Made by a program: the position numbers and the translations under genes. From positions 1-7,474 of the forward strand of contig SPLB01000136.1 of the NCBI GenBank assembly GCA_004566265.1: a stretch of DNA of 7,474 bases, in the 5' to 3' direction. The notes below the pieces were generated by a model, which saw only the letters and a program-made list of their open reading frames with translations, searched no databases and had not been told where the DNA came from. Position 1 is the first letter of the stretch. Each line of letters begins with the position of its first letter. Shown here in pieces: positions 1 to 7,016 of this stretch. The stretch is from Paracoccaceae bacterium (lineage in GTDB: Bacteria; Pseudomonadota; Alphaproteobacteria; Rhodobacterales; Rhodobacteraceae).

Positions 1-76
1 TGAGGCGGATGGCGTTTGCCTGTGCCATGCAAGGCAGCAACAGACAGGTCATCAGGATATTGAGAAATTGCTTCAT
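1..76 (-). CDS. flgI: FlgI, flagellar P-ring protein (5' end only, runs off the window)
   Basis: Only the first 25 codons are present. The translation begins MKQFLNILMTC and continues through a leucine-rich stretch to a small-residue site (AQANA), then IRL. That is a Sec signal peptide of about 22 residues, and mature FlgI proteins often begin with an (A)IRLKDL-type sequence. FlgI assembles in the periplasm into the P ring around the flagellar rod. The ATG shares one base with the flgL stop codon (TAATG on the minus strand). I see no good Shine-Dalgarno sequence in front of it, so translation is probably coupled to flgL. Identity rests on the signal peptide, the few mature residues and the position after flgL, which is the usual place for flgI in roseobacter flagellar clusters. 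Most of the gene cannot be checked here. Confidence 0.8.
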   Translation of the reverse strand, partial: MKQFLNILMTCLLLPCMAQANAIRL

Positions 77-1080
77 TACATGTAGTTCAACAGGTTGAGT
101 TCCGAAGACCGCACCGTGATTTTGTAGAGCGCTTCCAGCTGGAACTCCACTTCTTTGAGGCGCGTTGAAGATTCTTCCATGTTCGCCAACGTCAGGTCAT
201 TCAGCGTAACGGTCATTGAGGTCAGAGCTGCAGCATTGCGGGTTTGGGTTTCTTCAATGCGGTGCTCTATGAAACCAAGATCTGCCTGCACCTCGGTCAG
301 GCTGGTCTGTGCCGAGACGATTCGAACACCCGCCTGTTTCAGCAAATCTCCCGCTTCGTCGGTTGGCAGGCCAAGCGTGCCATCCCCAGCCATGGCGCCA
401 AGCGCAAACCCCATGAGTGCATCTTTAAAGCGATCATCATCTGCGCGCAGAGCAATACTCACTTCCTCGGCAGACCCGATACGGACCGGCGCCACATCGT
501 TGTTGGACCCGTTGTACATCACAGTATCAAAGCCAGCCGGGTCACTAAACCAATCTTCCACGGCCGTCACGATGTCGTTCGGATCAGTCAAGCCTGAGAC
601 CTCAGCCTGCAGGGCGGACATCAATGTATTCGCACTTTCCAGAGGAACGGCTGAGGTATCGGTCCCTGAAAAGAGGCTGCGGCCCGACATCTGACCATTC
701 AGGTTGGAAATTGCACTGTTGAGATAGACGCGCGACTGATCCGCGAGACTTTGAATGGTTGTTTCGTTTGGTGCCTGGGTCAGCGCCAGAATGTCGGTGC
801 CAAGCGACTGTGCATTGTCATTAATTCGTCCAATATACATTTGCGACGTGCTTGCGAACAGCGCAGTTTCCTGTGCCGTCACATTATAACTGTCCATCTT
901 CGCGATCGAGCGTTCCAGATCCGTCACAAACCCCAGATCACCGCCCAGTTTTTCGGGCAGGTTAGAGGCAATCCCCGTGCTCACTTCCTGAGTCAAAGTA
1001 TCGCGGGTATCATTCAGGTCGACACTTCGGTTGCGCAGGAAAAGAAACTGCGCCATGTCGCCATAAGATCGAACCATCAT
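76..1080 (-). CDS. flgL: FlgL, flagellar hook-filament junction protein (HAP3)
   Basis: This 334-residue protein is the second junction protein between hook and filament. It is secreted by the flagellar export apparatus and has no signal peptide. It has the flagellin-like layout: a conserved helical N-terminus (about residues 1-60, with LTQEVSTGIASNLPEK matching the family's QISTG region), a variable middle, and a helical C-terminus (about 290-334, with LKEVEFQLEALYKITVRSS and a final LNLLNYM, comparable to the LSLLDYL-type end of FlgL). Two ATG codons are adjacent (1078-1080 and 1075-1077). A GAGGA ribosome binding site at 1089-1093 lies 8 bases before the first. The gene starts 3 bases after the flgK stop and overlaps flgI by one base, so the three are clearly one operon. 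Length is normal for the alphaproteobacterial family. Confidence 0.93.
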   Translation of the reverse strand: MMVRSYGDMAQFLFLRNRSVDLNDTRDTLTQEVSTGIASNLPEKLGGDLGFVTDLERSIAKMDSYNVTAQETALFASTSQMYIGRINDNAQSLGTDILALTQAPNETTIQSLADQSRVYLNSAISNLNGQMSGRSLFSGTDTSAVPLESANTLMSALQAEVSGLTDPNDIVTAVEDWFSDPAGFDTVMYNGSNNDVAPVRIGSAEEVSIALRADDDRFKDALMGFALGAMAGDGTLGLPTDEAGDLLKQAGVRIVSAQTSLTEVQADLGFIEHRIEETQTRNAAALTSMTVTLNDLTLANMEESSTRLKEVEFQLEALYKITVRSSELNLLNYM

Positions 1081-1083
1081 AGT

Positions 1084-2529
1084 TTAAATCCTCATCAGTT
1101 GGTCGAGCATTTCGTCAATTGCCCTAAGCATCCGGGCATTGGCCCCATATATTCTTTCGAGCACAATTAGGGTCTGTAGCTCAGCGTCGGTGTCGACACC
1201 CATCTCCAGTTCGCGTTTCTGCATTTCTTGGAAAATGGTCGATGCATAGGCCCGCTCGTTCTCGCCCCAGGTGGTTTCCTGCGTGTGATGGGTCAGGATA
1301 TTGGACACAATGTCATAGGCACTGTAGGCGCCCGAACCGATCCCGTTCGAACTGACCGTCTGCGGATCAGACAACGCATCGCCATAGGCATTCAGAATGG
1401 TGGTGTCACCCTTGTCGCCAATCCCCGATGCATGCATTCCATCGCGCAGCCGCCAAGTTTCGCCATCGCCTGACAAGGATACAGACGTGTTTAGTTGGAT
1501 ACGCTTGGAAATTGAAGTCTGATTGGCGGGATCGTAAGCACTATTGTTATCTGTGAACAAACCCGTTTGGCCGGCAGTTATGGTGGGGTCCACGGTCGCG
1601 CTCTGGAACCTCTCGATCAGGTTTCCCGCAAAGACGTCAAGGTCTTGTTGCGCCTGCACTGCGGCCACGTCCCGCACATGGAAATGTGCGGCCATCTCTC
1701 CACCACCTAGCGCGCCGTTCAGGGTCGTATCTATCGTACGCCCGTCAATCTCCAAGCCAGACAACATTCCATTGTCGATGGTCATAAAGGGCGTGACGAT
1801 AGCAGTCTCATCAAAATTGATTTCGGCCGGAGAGCCATCGAGCAATTTAACCCCATTTGAGGTATAGAGTGCGATGGATTGGTTGTCACGGTTGTGAATT
1901 TGCACCGGGATTACCTTGTTGATCGCATCAACAAGATTGTCACGCTGATCTTCCAGGGGTGCGGTGTCCAGACCACCAATTTTGGCCGCCAGAATTTCAT
2001 CATTTATGTTGTCAACTGCCTGCAGGTTTGCTTGCAGATCCCGAACCAGATGCGCAATCGACTCTTCCGAGGAGTTGCGCAGATCAGACAGCCCGTCAGC
2101 CGCCGCATTGATCGACACAACCAGTTCTTCGGCCTGCATCGAGAGATCGTTGAGGCGCGCATCAGAATGCGGAAGCGAAGTCGCTTCGATCAATGCCGAC
2201 TCCACATCCGTCAAGCGCTGAGCCAACGAAAAGTCATCTTTCACCGACCCGATCAGGTCGGACATGCGCTTGTGAAAATCTGCGGTAACCGTCGCGCCGG
2301 AATACGTTGCCTCTGCCGCACGCACGCTTTTCTGAATGGCAGGATCCAACGTGCGCGTTACAGCGCCAACTTGAACACCGCTGGAATAAGCATTGGTGGA
2401 AAGCTCGACCGCACGGCGGCGGTAGCCGGGTGTCAGCGCGTTTGCCACGTTGTCCGATACGACAGCAGTTTGTTTACTTGCCGCCGTGAGACCGGTCATC
2501 GCGCTGTTTAGAGCCGATGTGAGTGTCAT
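1084..2529 (-). CDS. flgK: FlgK, flagellar hook-associated protein 1 (HAP1)
   Basis: This 481-residue protein forms the first junction zone on the distal end of the hook and is exported by the flagellar type III system. The N-terminus has the axial-protein signature shared by rod, hook and HAP proteins (about residues 5-38: ALNSAMTGLTAASKQTAVVSDN, then VANALTPGYRRR, with the typical N-x-x-TPGY motif). The C-terminus (about 440-481) is the matching helix with ERIYGANARMLRAIDEML. The middle is the variable HAP1 domain. The protein is shorter than the enteric form (about 547 residues), as is common in alphaproteobacteria. An AAGGTG ribosome binding site at 2538-2543 lies 8 bases before the ATG. 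The gene follows flgE with a gap of 55 bases that holds a hairpin, and precedes flgL by 3 bases. Confidence 0.95.
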   Translation of the reverse strand: MTLTSALNSAMTGLTAASKQTAVVSDNVANALTPGYRRRAVELSTNAYSSGVQVGAVTRTLDPAIQKSVRAAEATYSGATVTADFHKRMSDLIGSVKDDFSLAQRLTDVESALIEATSLPHSDARLNDLSMQAEELVVSINAAADGLSDLRNSSEESIAHLVRDLQANLQAVDNINDEILAAKIGGLDTAPLEDQRDNLVDAINKVIPVQIHNRDNQSIALYTSNGVKLLDGSPAEINFDETAIVTPFMTIDNGMLSGLEIDGRTIDTTLNGALGGGEMAAHFHVRDVAAVQAQQDLDVFAGNLIERFQSATVDPTITAGQTGLFTDNNSAYDPANQTSISKRIQLNTSVSLSGDGETWRLRDGMHASGIGDKGDTTILNAYGDALSDPQTVSSNGIGSGAYSAYDIVSNILTHHTQETTWGENERAYASTIFQEMQKRELEMGVDTDAELQTLIVLERIYGANARMLRAIDEMLDQLMRI

Positions 2530-2568
2530 CCGTGTATCACCTTCTGTGAAAACAGGAGTTATAAATGG

Positions 2569-2595
2569 TCAAGCGCCGTTAGTATCAGCGCTTGA
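2569..2595 (-). other. Perfect 8-bp hairpin around the flgE stop codon
   Basis: On the transcribed strand the sequence TCAAGCGC (2595-2588) is followed by an 11-base loop and then GCGCTTGA (2576-2569), a perfect 8-bp stem. The loop begins with the flgE TGA stop codon. After the stem comes CCATTTATAAC, with no uridine run, so this is not a standard intrinsic terminator. It could act as a 3' stabilising or processing structure that sets different levels for flgE and flgK, but that is inference. Confidence 0.5.
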
Positions 2596-3886
2596 GGTTG
2601 GTCGCTTCCTGCAGCATTTCGTCTACAGTCTGAATCACGGTGGCGTTAGACGAATACGCCCGTTGTGTCTGAATCATTGCGGTCAATTCACCCGCCACAT
2701 CGGTCTTGGACTCTTCGCGCGCGTAGCCCTGAATGGCACCAGTTGGACCGGTGTTGGCGTCCCAAAGATAGAAGGAACCGCTCTCGCTGGTCGGTTTGTA
2801 AGTCTGATTGTCCATCGCTTGCATACCATTAGGGTTTGCCATGTGAGCCAGGGGAATCTGATACACAATGCGACTGCTGCTATTGTCGAACAGCGCGTGG
2901 ACAAAGCCGTTTTCATCGACTTTCACACCGTTTTGATTTGCTGCCGGATACCCATCTTTCTCAATGGTCTGGGCGCTGAACGGCGCAGCAACCTGCGTCA
3001 TACCATCGTCATTTCCCGGGGTTCCAATGAAAATTTCTACAGGGCCGCTGCCAGTATTGACTGCAATCGTTCCAGCTGCAGGATCATAAGCTGTCCCGGT
3101 CGTTGTAACGACAGAGCTCAGGCCTTTGTCGATCGAGTGATCATGGAACGTCAGCGTGTATTCACCGATCGTTGTGCCGCCAGAGTTTGTTGCGCTGTCG
3201 GTGATCACCAGAGTCCACTCGTTGGAGTTGCCTAAGGTGGGGACCGTCGGTGTATAGGTCATGGTCAGGCCTTGGGTACGACCCAGGTTGTCATAATACT
3301 CGACAGTCTGTGCGATCGGGTCACCACTGGCACCGGCAGCTGTTTCATCCGCCGGTAAGTTCACACCCAAAAGCACTTCGGTGGTGGGTTCGGCGGAGGG
3401 GGCAGCGGTATTTATTCGCACAGGCTCAAGCGCCGCATCACTGTCGCGTGCCACTGGAGGGAAGGATTGATCCGCAGCCGCCGGAAAACCAAGCAGGACC
3501 AAACCGCTAGCGGTTGTGAGATAGCCATCTTCATTGAGCAGGAACGACCCGGTTGTGGTCAGCGCCATGGTAGGATCACCGCCCGCGTCAACCTCTGAGA
3601 TATTTCCAACGGGCAAAAAGCCACCACCGTTTACAGCCAAATCCGTGGAACTGGTGGTGGTCACCAAAGACCCACGCTCGTTAATCATACGGGTGTTTAC
3701 AGCGCTGACGCCACCCGCCGAATAGCCGCCACTGGTTCCACCGAGCACCATTGATTCAAAGCTGGTAGTCATCCGCTTGTAACCCGCAGTGTTTGCATTT
3801 GCGATGTTGTCGGAAATGGTCGCCAGACGCGTGGCATTCGCATTTAGGCCAGCTACGCCGGCATTGAGCGAGGAAGAAATAGACAT
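2585..3886 (-). CDS. flgE: FlgE, flagellar hook protein
   Basis: This 433-residue protein is the hook subunit, the flexible joint between rod and filament, exported by the flagellar type III system. The N-terminal axial signature is clear (about residues 1-37: MSISSSLNAGVAGLNANATR, then LATISDNIANANTAGYKRM). It is followed by an AVNGGGF-type block (about 80-90), the variable hook domains, and the conserved C-terminal helix (about 385-433: TDVAGELTAMIQTQRAYSSN, then ATVIQTVDEMLQEATNLKR). An in-frame ATG at 3979 would add 31 residues with no family resemblance and would run back through the promoter element. The start at 3886 is preferred because it matches the FlgE N-terminus and has AGAAAGG (3894-3900) 7 bases upstream. 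A CtrA-like site lies 60 bases upstream. The gap to motB is 117 bases, without a clear terminator. Confidence 0.95.
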   Translation of the reverse strand: MSISSSLNAGVAGLNANATRLATISDNIANANTAGYKRMTTSFESMVLGGTSGGYSAGGVSAVNTRMINERGSLVTTTSSTDLAVNGGGFLPVGNISEVDAGGDPTMALTTTGSFLLNEDGYLTTASGLVLLGFPAAADQSFPPVARDSDAALEPVRINTAAPSAEPTTEVLLGVNLPADETAAGASGDPIAQTVEYYDNLGRTQGLTMTYTPTVPTLGNSNEWTLVITDSATNSGGTTIGEYTLTFHDHSIDKGLSSVVTTTGTAYDPAAGTIAVNTGSGPVEIFIGTPGNDDGMTQVAAPFSAQTIEKDGYPAANQNGVKVDENGFVHALFDNSSSRIVYQIPLAHMANPNGMQAMDNQTYKPTSESGSFYLWDANTGPTGAIQGYAREESKTDVAGELTAMIQTQRAYSSNATVIQTVDEMLQEATNLKR

Positions 3887-3893
3887 AGATACG

Positions 3894-3900
3894 CCTTTCT
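3894..3900 (-). promoter_or_regulatory. Ribosome binding site deciding the flgE start
   Basis: AGAAAGG on the minus strand lies 7 bases before the ATG at 3886. The same 7-base spacing is seen at motB and at the GMC gene. It supports the internal start over the upstream in-frame ATG at 3979. Confidence 0.75.
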
Positions 3901-3945
3901 GCTGCATCAAAATGATCTTCAGGACAACTGCTACTCCATCTTCAC

Positions 3946-3970
3946 TTAACGAGCGGCTAACAGATAAAAT
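3946..3970 (-). promoter_or_regulatory. CtrA-like site with 13-base extension, upstream of flgE
   Basis: On the minus strand TTAG-N7-TTAA occupies 3960-3946, one base away from the CtrA consensus TTAA-N7-TTAA. It is directly preceded by ATTTTATCTG, so that the 13-base word ATTTTATCTGTTA (3970-3958) is identical to the one in front of motB. The box ends 59 bases before the flgE ATG, a suitable place for an activator site overlapping a -35 region. CtrA controls flagellar genes in several roseobacters. Binding here is inferred from the motif only. Confidence 0.6.
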
Positions 3971-4003
3971 CTGAAACAACTGTTCGCCGCTTTATTATTG
4001 TTT

Positions 4004-4849
4004 TTATTTCACTTCTTTTCGAAGCAAAGTGATTTCAATCCGGTTGTTGTAGGCCGACATCGGATTGCGCGCAGAGAGTTTCCGATCCGCAAAGCCTGTC
4101 ACACGGGAGATTCGGGTCGCTTTCGTGCCACCGCTTTCCAAGAGTTTTCGCGCCGCATCGGCGCGGGCATGGCTCAGCGCCCAAACCGGGTTATCGGCAA
4201 CCACAACCGGAGACGAGCTGACGTGTCCGCCAACGGCCATATTGTTTTCGACCTTGGCCGTGATCCGCGCCACCATTCGCATCAAGTCGCGCATCAATGT
4301 GGTCGGCAATTCGCTGCCGTCCTCAAAAAGCTTCGCATCCTCGGTTTCGAAGAGTTCAATGATAAGACCTTCATCGGTCACACGGGTCACAATGTGACGT
4401 GCAAGGTCGATACTGACCATGCTCTCACCGCCACGCCCCATTAGCTCTTCATCGATCTGGCGGAAGGTCTCTTCTTCAGCCTCGTTCTGTTCACTGTCCG
4501 AAACGCCCGAGTCACCCTGAGACCGAGAAGAGTCGGTTGGGTTCTCTTTGGTTGCGCCAATACCGGACTGCGGCTTAACCTCTTCGGTGAACATTGTGTC
4601 CCCTTGGAAGGCGCCATTCCCACCGCCTGACACCCGGCTCAGAGGGATAGAGGGTGAAAAATAATCCGCCAGACCCTTACGCTGTTTTTCAGTCGTCGCG
4701 TTCAGGAGCCACATAAGTAAGAAAAAGGCCATCATAGCGGTCACAAAATCGGCGTACGCCACTTTCCACGCGCCGCCATGGTGGCCGTCGCCGCCACCCT
4801 TTTTCACTTTCTTGATAATTACAGGAGCTTCGTTGCTGTTCGCAGCCAT
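4004..4849 (-). CDS. motB: MotB, flagellar motor stator protein
   Basis: This 281-residue inner-membrane protein pairs with MotA to form the proton channel of the stator and anchors it to peptidoglycan. The N-terminus is basic (VIIKKVKKGGGDGHHGG), followed by one membrane segment (about residues 30-50) beginning WKVAYADFVTAMMAFFLLMW. Asp34 is the expected proton-binding residue, equivalent to Asp32 of Escherichia coli MotB. The plug-like stretch EKQRKGLADYFSPS follows. After an acidic linker comes the OmpA-like peptidoglycan-binding domain (about 150-281), with ALSHARADAARKLL and a final NNRIEITLLRK typical of MotB. An in-frame ATG at 4933 would add 28 residues that cover the promoter element. 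The start at 4849 has AAAGGTGG 7 bases upstream and the conserved N-terminus. No motA is adjacent in this window, so its partner must be encoded elsewhere. Confidence 0.95.
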   Translation of the reverse strand: MAANSNEAPVIIKKVKKGGGDGHHGGAWKVAYADFVTAMMAFFLLMWLLNATTEKQRKGLADYFSPSIPLSRVSGGGNGAFQGDTMFTEEVKPQSGIGATKENPTDSSRSQGDSGVSDSEQNEAEEETFRQIDEELMGRGGESMVSIDLARHIVTRVTDEGLIIELFETEDAKLFEDGSELPTTLMRDLMRMVARITAKVENNMAVGGHVSSSPVVVADNPVWALSHARADAARKLLESGGTKATRISRVTGFADRKLSARNPMSAYNNRIEITLLRKEVK

Positions 4850-4856
4850 TGTCCCA

Positions 4857-4864
4857 CCACCTTT
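4857..4864 (-). promoter_or_regulatory. Ribosome binding site deciding the motB start
   Basis: AAAGGTGG on the minus strand lies 7 bases before the ATG at 4849. It supports that start over the upstream in-frame ATG at 4933, which lies beyond the CtrA-like box. Confidence 0.75.
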
Positions 4865-4899
4865 TCTGTTCACCCATAACCGGGATACAGAGGCGTTTC

Positions 4900-4924
4900 C
4901 TAAACGTTTCTTAACAGATAAAAT
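4900..4924 (-). promoter_or_regulatory. CtrA-like site with 13-base extension, upstream of motB
   Basis: On the minus strand TTAA-N7-TTAG occupies 4914-4900, one base away from the CtrA consensus TTAA-N7-TTAA. It is directly preceded by ATTTTATCTG. The word ATTTTATCTGTTA (4924-4912) is identical to that in front of flgE and stands at nearly the same distance from the start codon (62 bases here, 71 at flgE). It is probably the promoter of the flagellar transcript that begins with motB. Regulation by CtrA is inferred from the motif and from its known role in roseobacter motility. Confidence 0.6.
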
Positions 4925-5208
4925 TGCCCCCACTTAGACCACCAAACCATTGATTTACATGGCAAAATTGTGGCTACATCGGCAATTTAAAGGTGGATAC
5001 AAGGCAAAATCAAGAAGATCTCAGGGCAGCATTGTGGCACATTGAAATTCCGGGGACGAAGGATGGCGCCAAACACCGTCAGCAGATCGTAGAGTTTTGA
5101 CGATTCGTTACCAATAGGCCTTCTGCACAGCGCCGCTCTGTCAGAGATCCGACCGCAGCCTTGCCGCCCAAGACCCCGTCACTATAGCACAAATCTCTTT
5201 CGGAACTG

Positions 5209-6840
5209 CTACCGCGTAACGACTTGCGGTCCAGCTGAATCCGCGCGGATCATATCAGCCGCTTTCTCTGCAATCATGATGGTGGGCGCATTGGTATTGC
5301 CGCCAATAAGTCGCGGCATAATCGAAGCGTCAACAACACGCAGGCCTTCTACCCCAATCACACGCAACTGGGAGTCGACCACCGCGCTGGGGTCTTCTCC
5401 CATCCGACAGGTTCCGACGGGGTGATAGATCGTGTCCGCACGCGCCCGGATATAGTTTTCCAGCTCTTTGTCAGAGGGCTCTCTGTCGATGTAGAGTTCA
5501 CGGTCCACGTAATCCGCGACCGGCGCCGTTCCCATTATGCGGCGCGCCAATCGCGTCCCCGCGATCAAAGTGTCCAGGTCTTCACGATTCGCGAGGAATT
5601 GCGGGTCGATCATTGGCGCGACACTTGGGTCTGCTGATGACAAACGCACCGTACCGGTCGATTTAGGGCGCAAAACGCAGATATGGCAGCTGAACCCGTG
5701 ACCGGCATGCAGCCTGCGCGCGTGGTCATCGACAATTCCGATCACAAAATGCAGCTGAATATCGGGGCGCGCTCGTTTAGGATCGGTTTTCAGAAACGCT
5801 GCCCCTTCGGCGAAGGGCGTGGCCAGCATGCCAGTTCCGTCTTTACGCCAGCGCAGCCCCTCTTGGATCAGTTTCGCCGCCCCTGATAGGGAAATCCCAA
5901 AATTGTCCCGATCTTTCGTCTTATAGCTCAGGATGAAATCCAAATGATCTTGCAGGTTCTGCCCCACCTCCGGCGCATGATGAACGACAGGAATACCCAA
6001 AGGTGCAAGGTCCGCCTGATCACCAATCCCAGACAGTTGCAGCAGTTGCGGAGAATGAAACGCACCGCCGCATAGGATCACCTCGCGCGCGACACGCGCT
6101 TCCTGACGTTTGCCTCCCTTTTTGAAGGCAACACCCACCGCACGCTTTCCTTCAAATAGAATCCGGTGCACATGCGCCTTGGTCAGAACAGTTAGGTTTG
6201 GACGATCCATGACCGGGAACAAGAAGCCTGCGGCCGCAGAACAGCGTTCTCCATTCTTGTCGGAGTCATGAAATTGGGTCACCTGATAATGTCCAATTCC
6301 CTCATGCTCTCCTGTGTTGAAGTCGGTACGACGCGGGATCTGCAACGCCTCTCCAGCCTGCACGAAGGCCTCCGTCAACAAACGTGGAGTCTGCTGCGCA
6401 CTGACCTGAAGCGGGCCCTCTGTCCCATGTAAATCATCGGTGAACTCGCCATTGTTCTCGGACTTCTTGAAGTACGGCAGGACATCCTTCCACCCCCATC
6501 CGTGACAGCCAAGCGCCGCCCAGTCGTCATAATCGCTGGCGTGGCCGCGCACATAGAGCATGGCGTTAATGGCGCTGGAGCCCCCAAGCGTGCGCCCGCG
6601 CGGCTGATACCCACGTCGCCCGTTCAGTCCCGCTTGCGGAACGGTCGTCAGCGCCCAGTTGTTGATTTTGGGGCGCCCGGGGATCATCGCTACGGCGCCT
6701 GCAGGCATGCGGACCACCAGATCCCTGCCCCCGCCGCCTGCTTCAAGAAGGCAGACAGTTTTATCCGGATCTTCGCTCAGCCGTGCCGCAAGGGTCGCCC
6801 CCGCAGAGCCACCCCCGACAATCACATAGTCGAACTTCAT
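5209..6840 (-). CDS. GMC-family FAD-dependent alcohol dehydrogenase (AlkJ / choline dehydrogenase-like)
   Basis: This 543-residue flavoprotein is predicted to oxidise an alcohol to an aldehyde and pass electrons to a quinone or other acceptor. It has the N-terminal FAD-binding fold (residues 4-14, YVIVGGGSAG, with Glu33 in LLEAG), GMC signature 1 (82-92, GRTLGGSSAIN), signature 2 (259-271, GAFHSPQLLQLSG) and the C-terminal catalytic pair. His473 (in YHPVGTCRMG) and Asn517 (in GGNTNAPTIM) are 44 residues apart, as in choline oxidase. Length is typical. The overall pattern, with GHGFSCHICVLRPKSTGTV before the active site, recalls AlkJ and polyethylene glycol dehydrogenases as much as BetA. No betB, betI or transporter is nearby, so I give no symbol and the substrate is open. 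The start at 6840 fits the family N-terminus and has GGAGGAG 7 bases upstream; an in-frame ATG at 6891 would add 17 unrelated residues. Confidence 0.9.
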   Translation of the reverse strand: MKFDYVIVGGGSAGATLAARLSEDPDKTVCLLEAGGGGRDLVVRMPAGAVAMIPGRPKINNWALTTVPQAGLNGRRGYQPRGRTLGGSSAINAMLYVRGHASDYDDWAALGCHGWGWKDVLPYFKKSENNGEFTDDLHGTEGPLQVSAQQTPRLLTEAFVQAGEALQIPRRTDFNTGEHEGIGHYQVTQFHDSDKNGERCSAAAGFLFPVMDRPNLTVLTKAHVHRILFEGKRAVGVAFKKGGKRQEARVAREVILCGGAFHSPQLLQLSGIGDQADLAPLGIPVVHHAPEVGQNLQDHLDFILSYKTKDRDNFGISLSGAAKLIQEGLRWRKDGTGMLATPFAEGAAFLKTDPKRARPDIQLHFVIGIVDDHARRLHAGHGFSCHICVLRPKSTGTVRLSSADPSVAPMIDPQFLANREDLDTLIAGTRLARRIMGTAPVADYVDRELYIDREPSDKELENYIRARADTIYHPVGTCRMGEDPSAVVDSQLRVIGVEGLRVVDASIMPRLIGGNTNAPTIMIAEKAADMIRADSAGPQVVTR

Positions 6841-6847
6841 TGCCGCG

Positions 6848-6854
6848 CTCCTCC
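6848..6854 (-). promoter_or_regulatory. Strong ribosome binding site deciding the GMC gene start
   Basis: GGAGGAG on the minus strand lies 7 bases before the ATG at 6840, immediately in front of the conserved MKFDYVIVGGG N-terminus. It rules against the in-frame ATG at 6891. Confidence 0.85.
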
Positions 6855-7016
6855 CCAATGCGTCGAAATCGTCTTTGGACCAATGGAGCACTGCGAGGCG
6901 GAGTTCTGTCCATCCTTACGAAACGTCAACAGCGCAAGTCGCGCGCTTCGGCCGCCCGCCAACTGCGCCCTTTGGGTGTGCTTTAGAAAATAGTGCTTAT
7001 AACGTCCCTGCCCGAC

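Larger units (their letters stand above)
4850..5208. other. Non-coding gap between the GMC gene and motB
   Basis: This 359-base stretch holds the motB leader, its ribosome binding site and its CtrA-like site at the low-coordinate end (4857-4924). I see no convincing coding sequence in the rest (about 4930-5208). Short open stretches exist on both strands, but they lack a start codon with a ribosome binding site and resemble nothing I recognise. I also see no strong intrinsic terminator for the GMC gene. Some short words recur (for example attgtggc near 4967 and near 5034), but not in a way that suggests a mobile element. Confidence 0.6.

Noticed and set aside
2450..3235. A 261-codon open frame on the plus strand, antisense to flgE and flgK, and a similar one at 1879-2511.
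   Set aside because: They lie wholly opposite or across strongly conserved flagellar genes, spell no recognisable protein and have no supporting ribosome binding site or conserved motif. They are explained by codon bias of the real genes.
4954..5100. Open stretch on the plus strand in the GMC-motB gap, reading from GTG at 4993 to TGA at 5098 with a fairly protein-like composition (for example ALWHIEIPGTKDGAKHRQQ).
   Set aside because: It has no ATG, no ribosome binding site and no resemblance to a family I know, and it is too short to judge. It could be a gene remnant, but this cannot be supported from the sequence alone.
5100..5160. Small hairpins after the GMC gene (for example ACAG ... 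CTGT and CTCTG-A-CAGAG), considered as its terminator.
   Set aside because: The stems are short or have loops that are too small, and no T run follows.
5076..5208. Minus-strand open stretch of about 45 codons just after the GMC stop codon.
   Set aside because: It has no good start codon or ribosome binding site and no recognisable motif.
6885..6935. TTGACG word on the minus strand near 6930 as a -35 box for the GMC gene.
   Set aside because: No acceptable -10 sequence lies 16-18 bases downstream.
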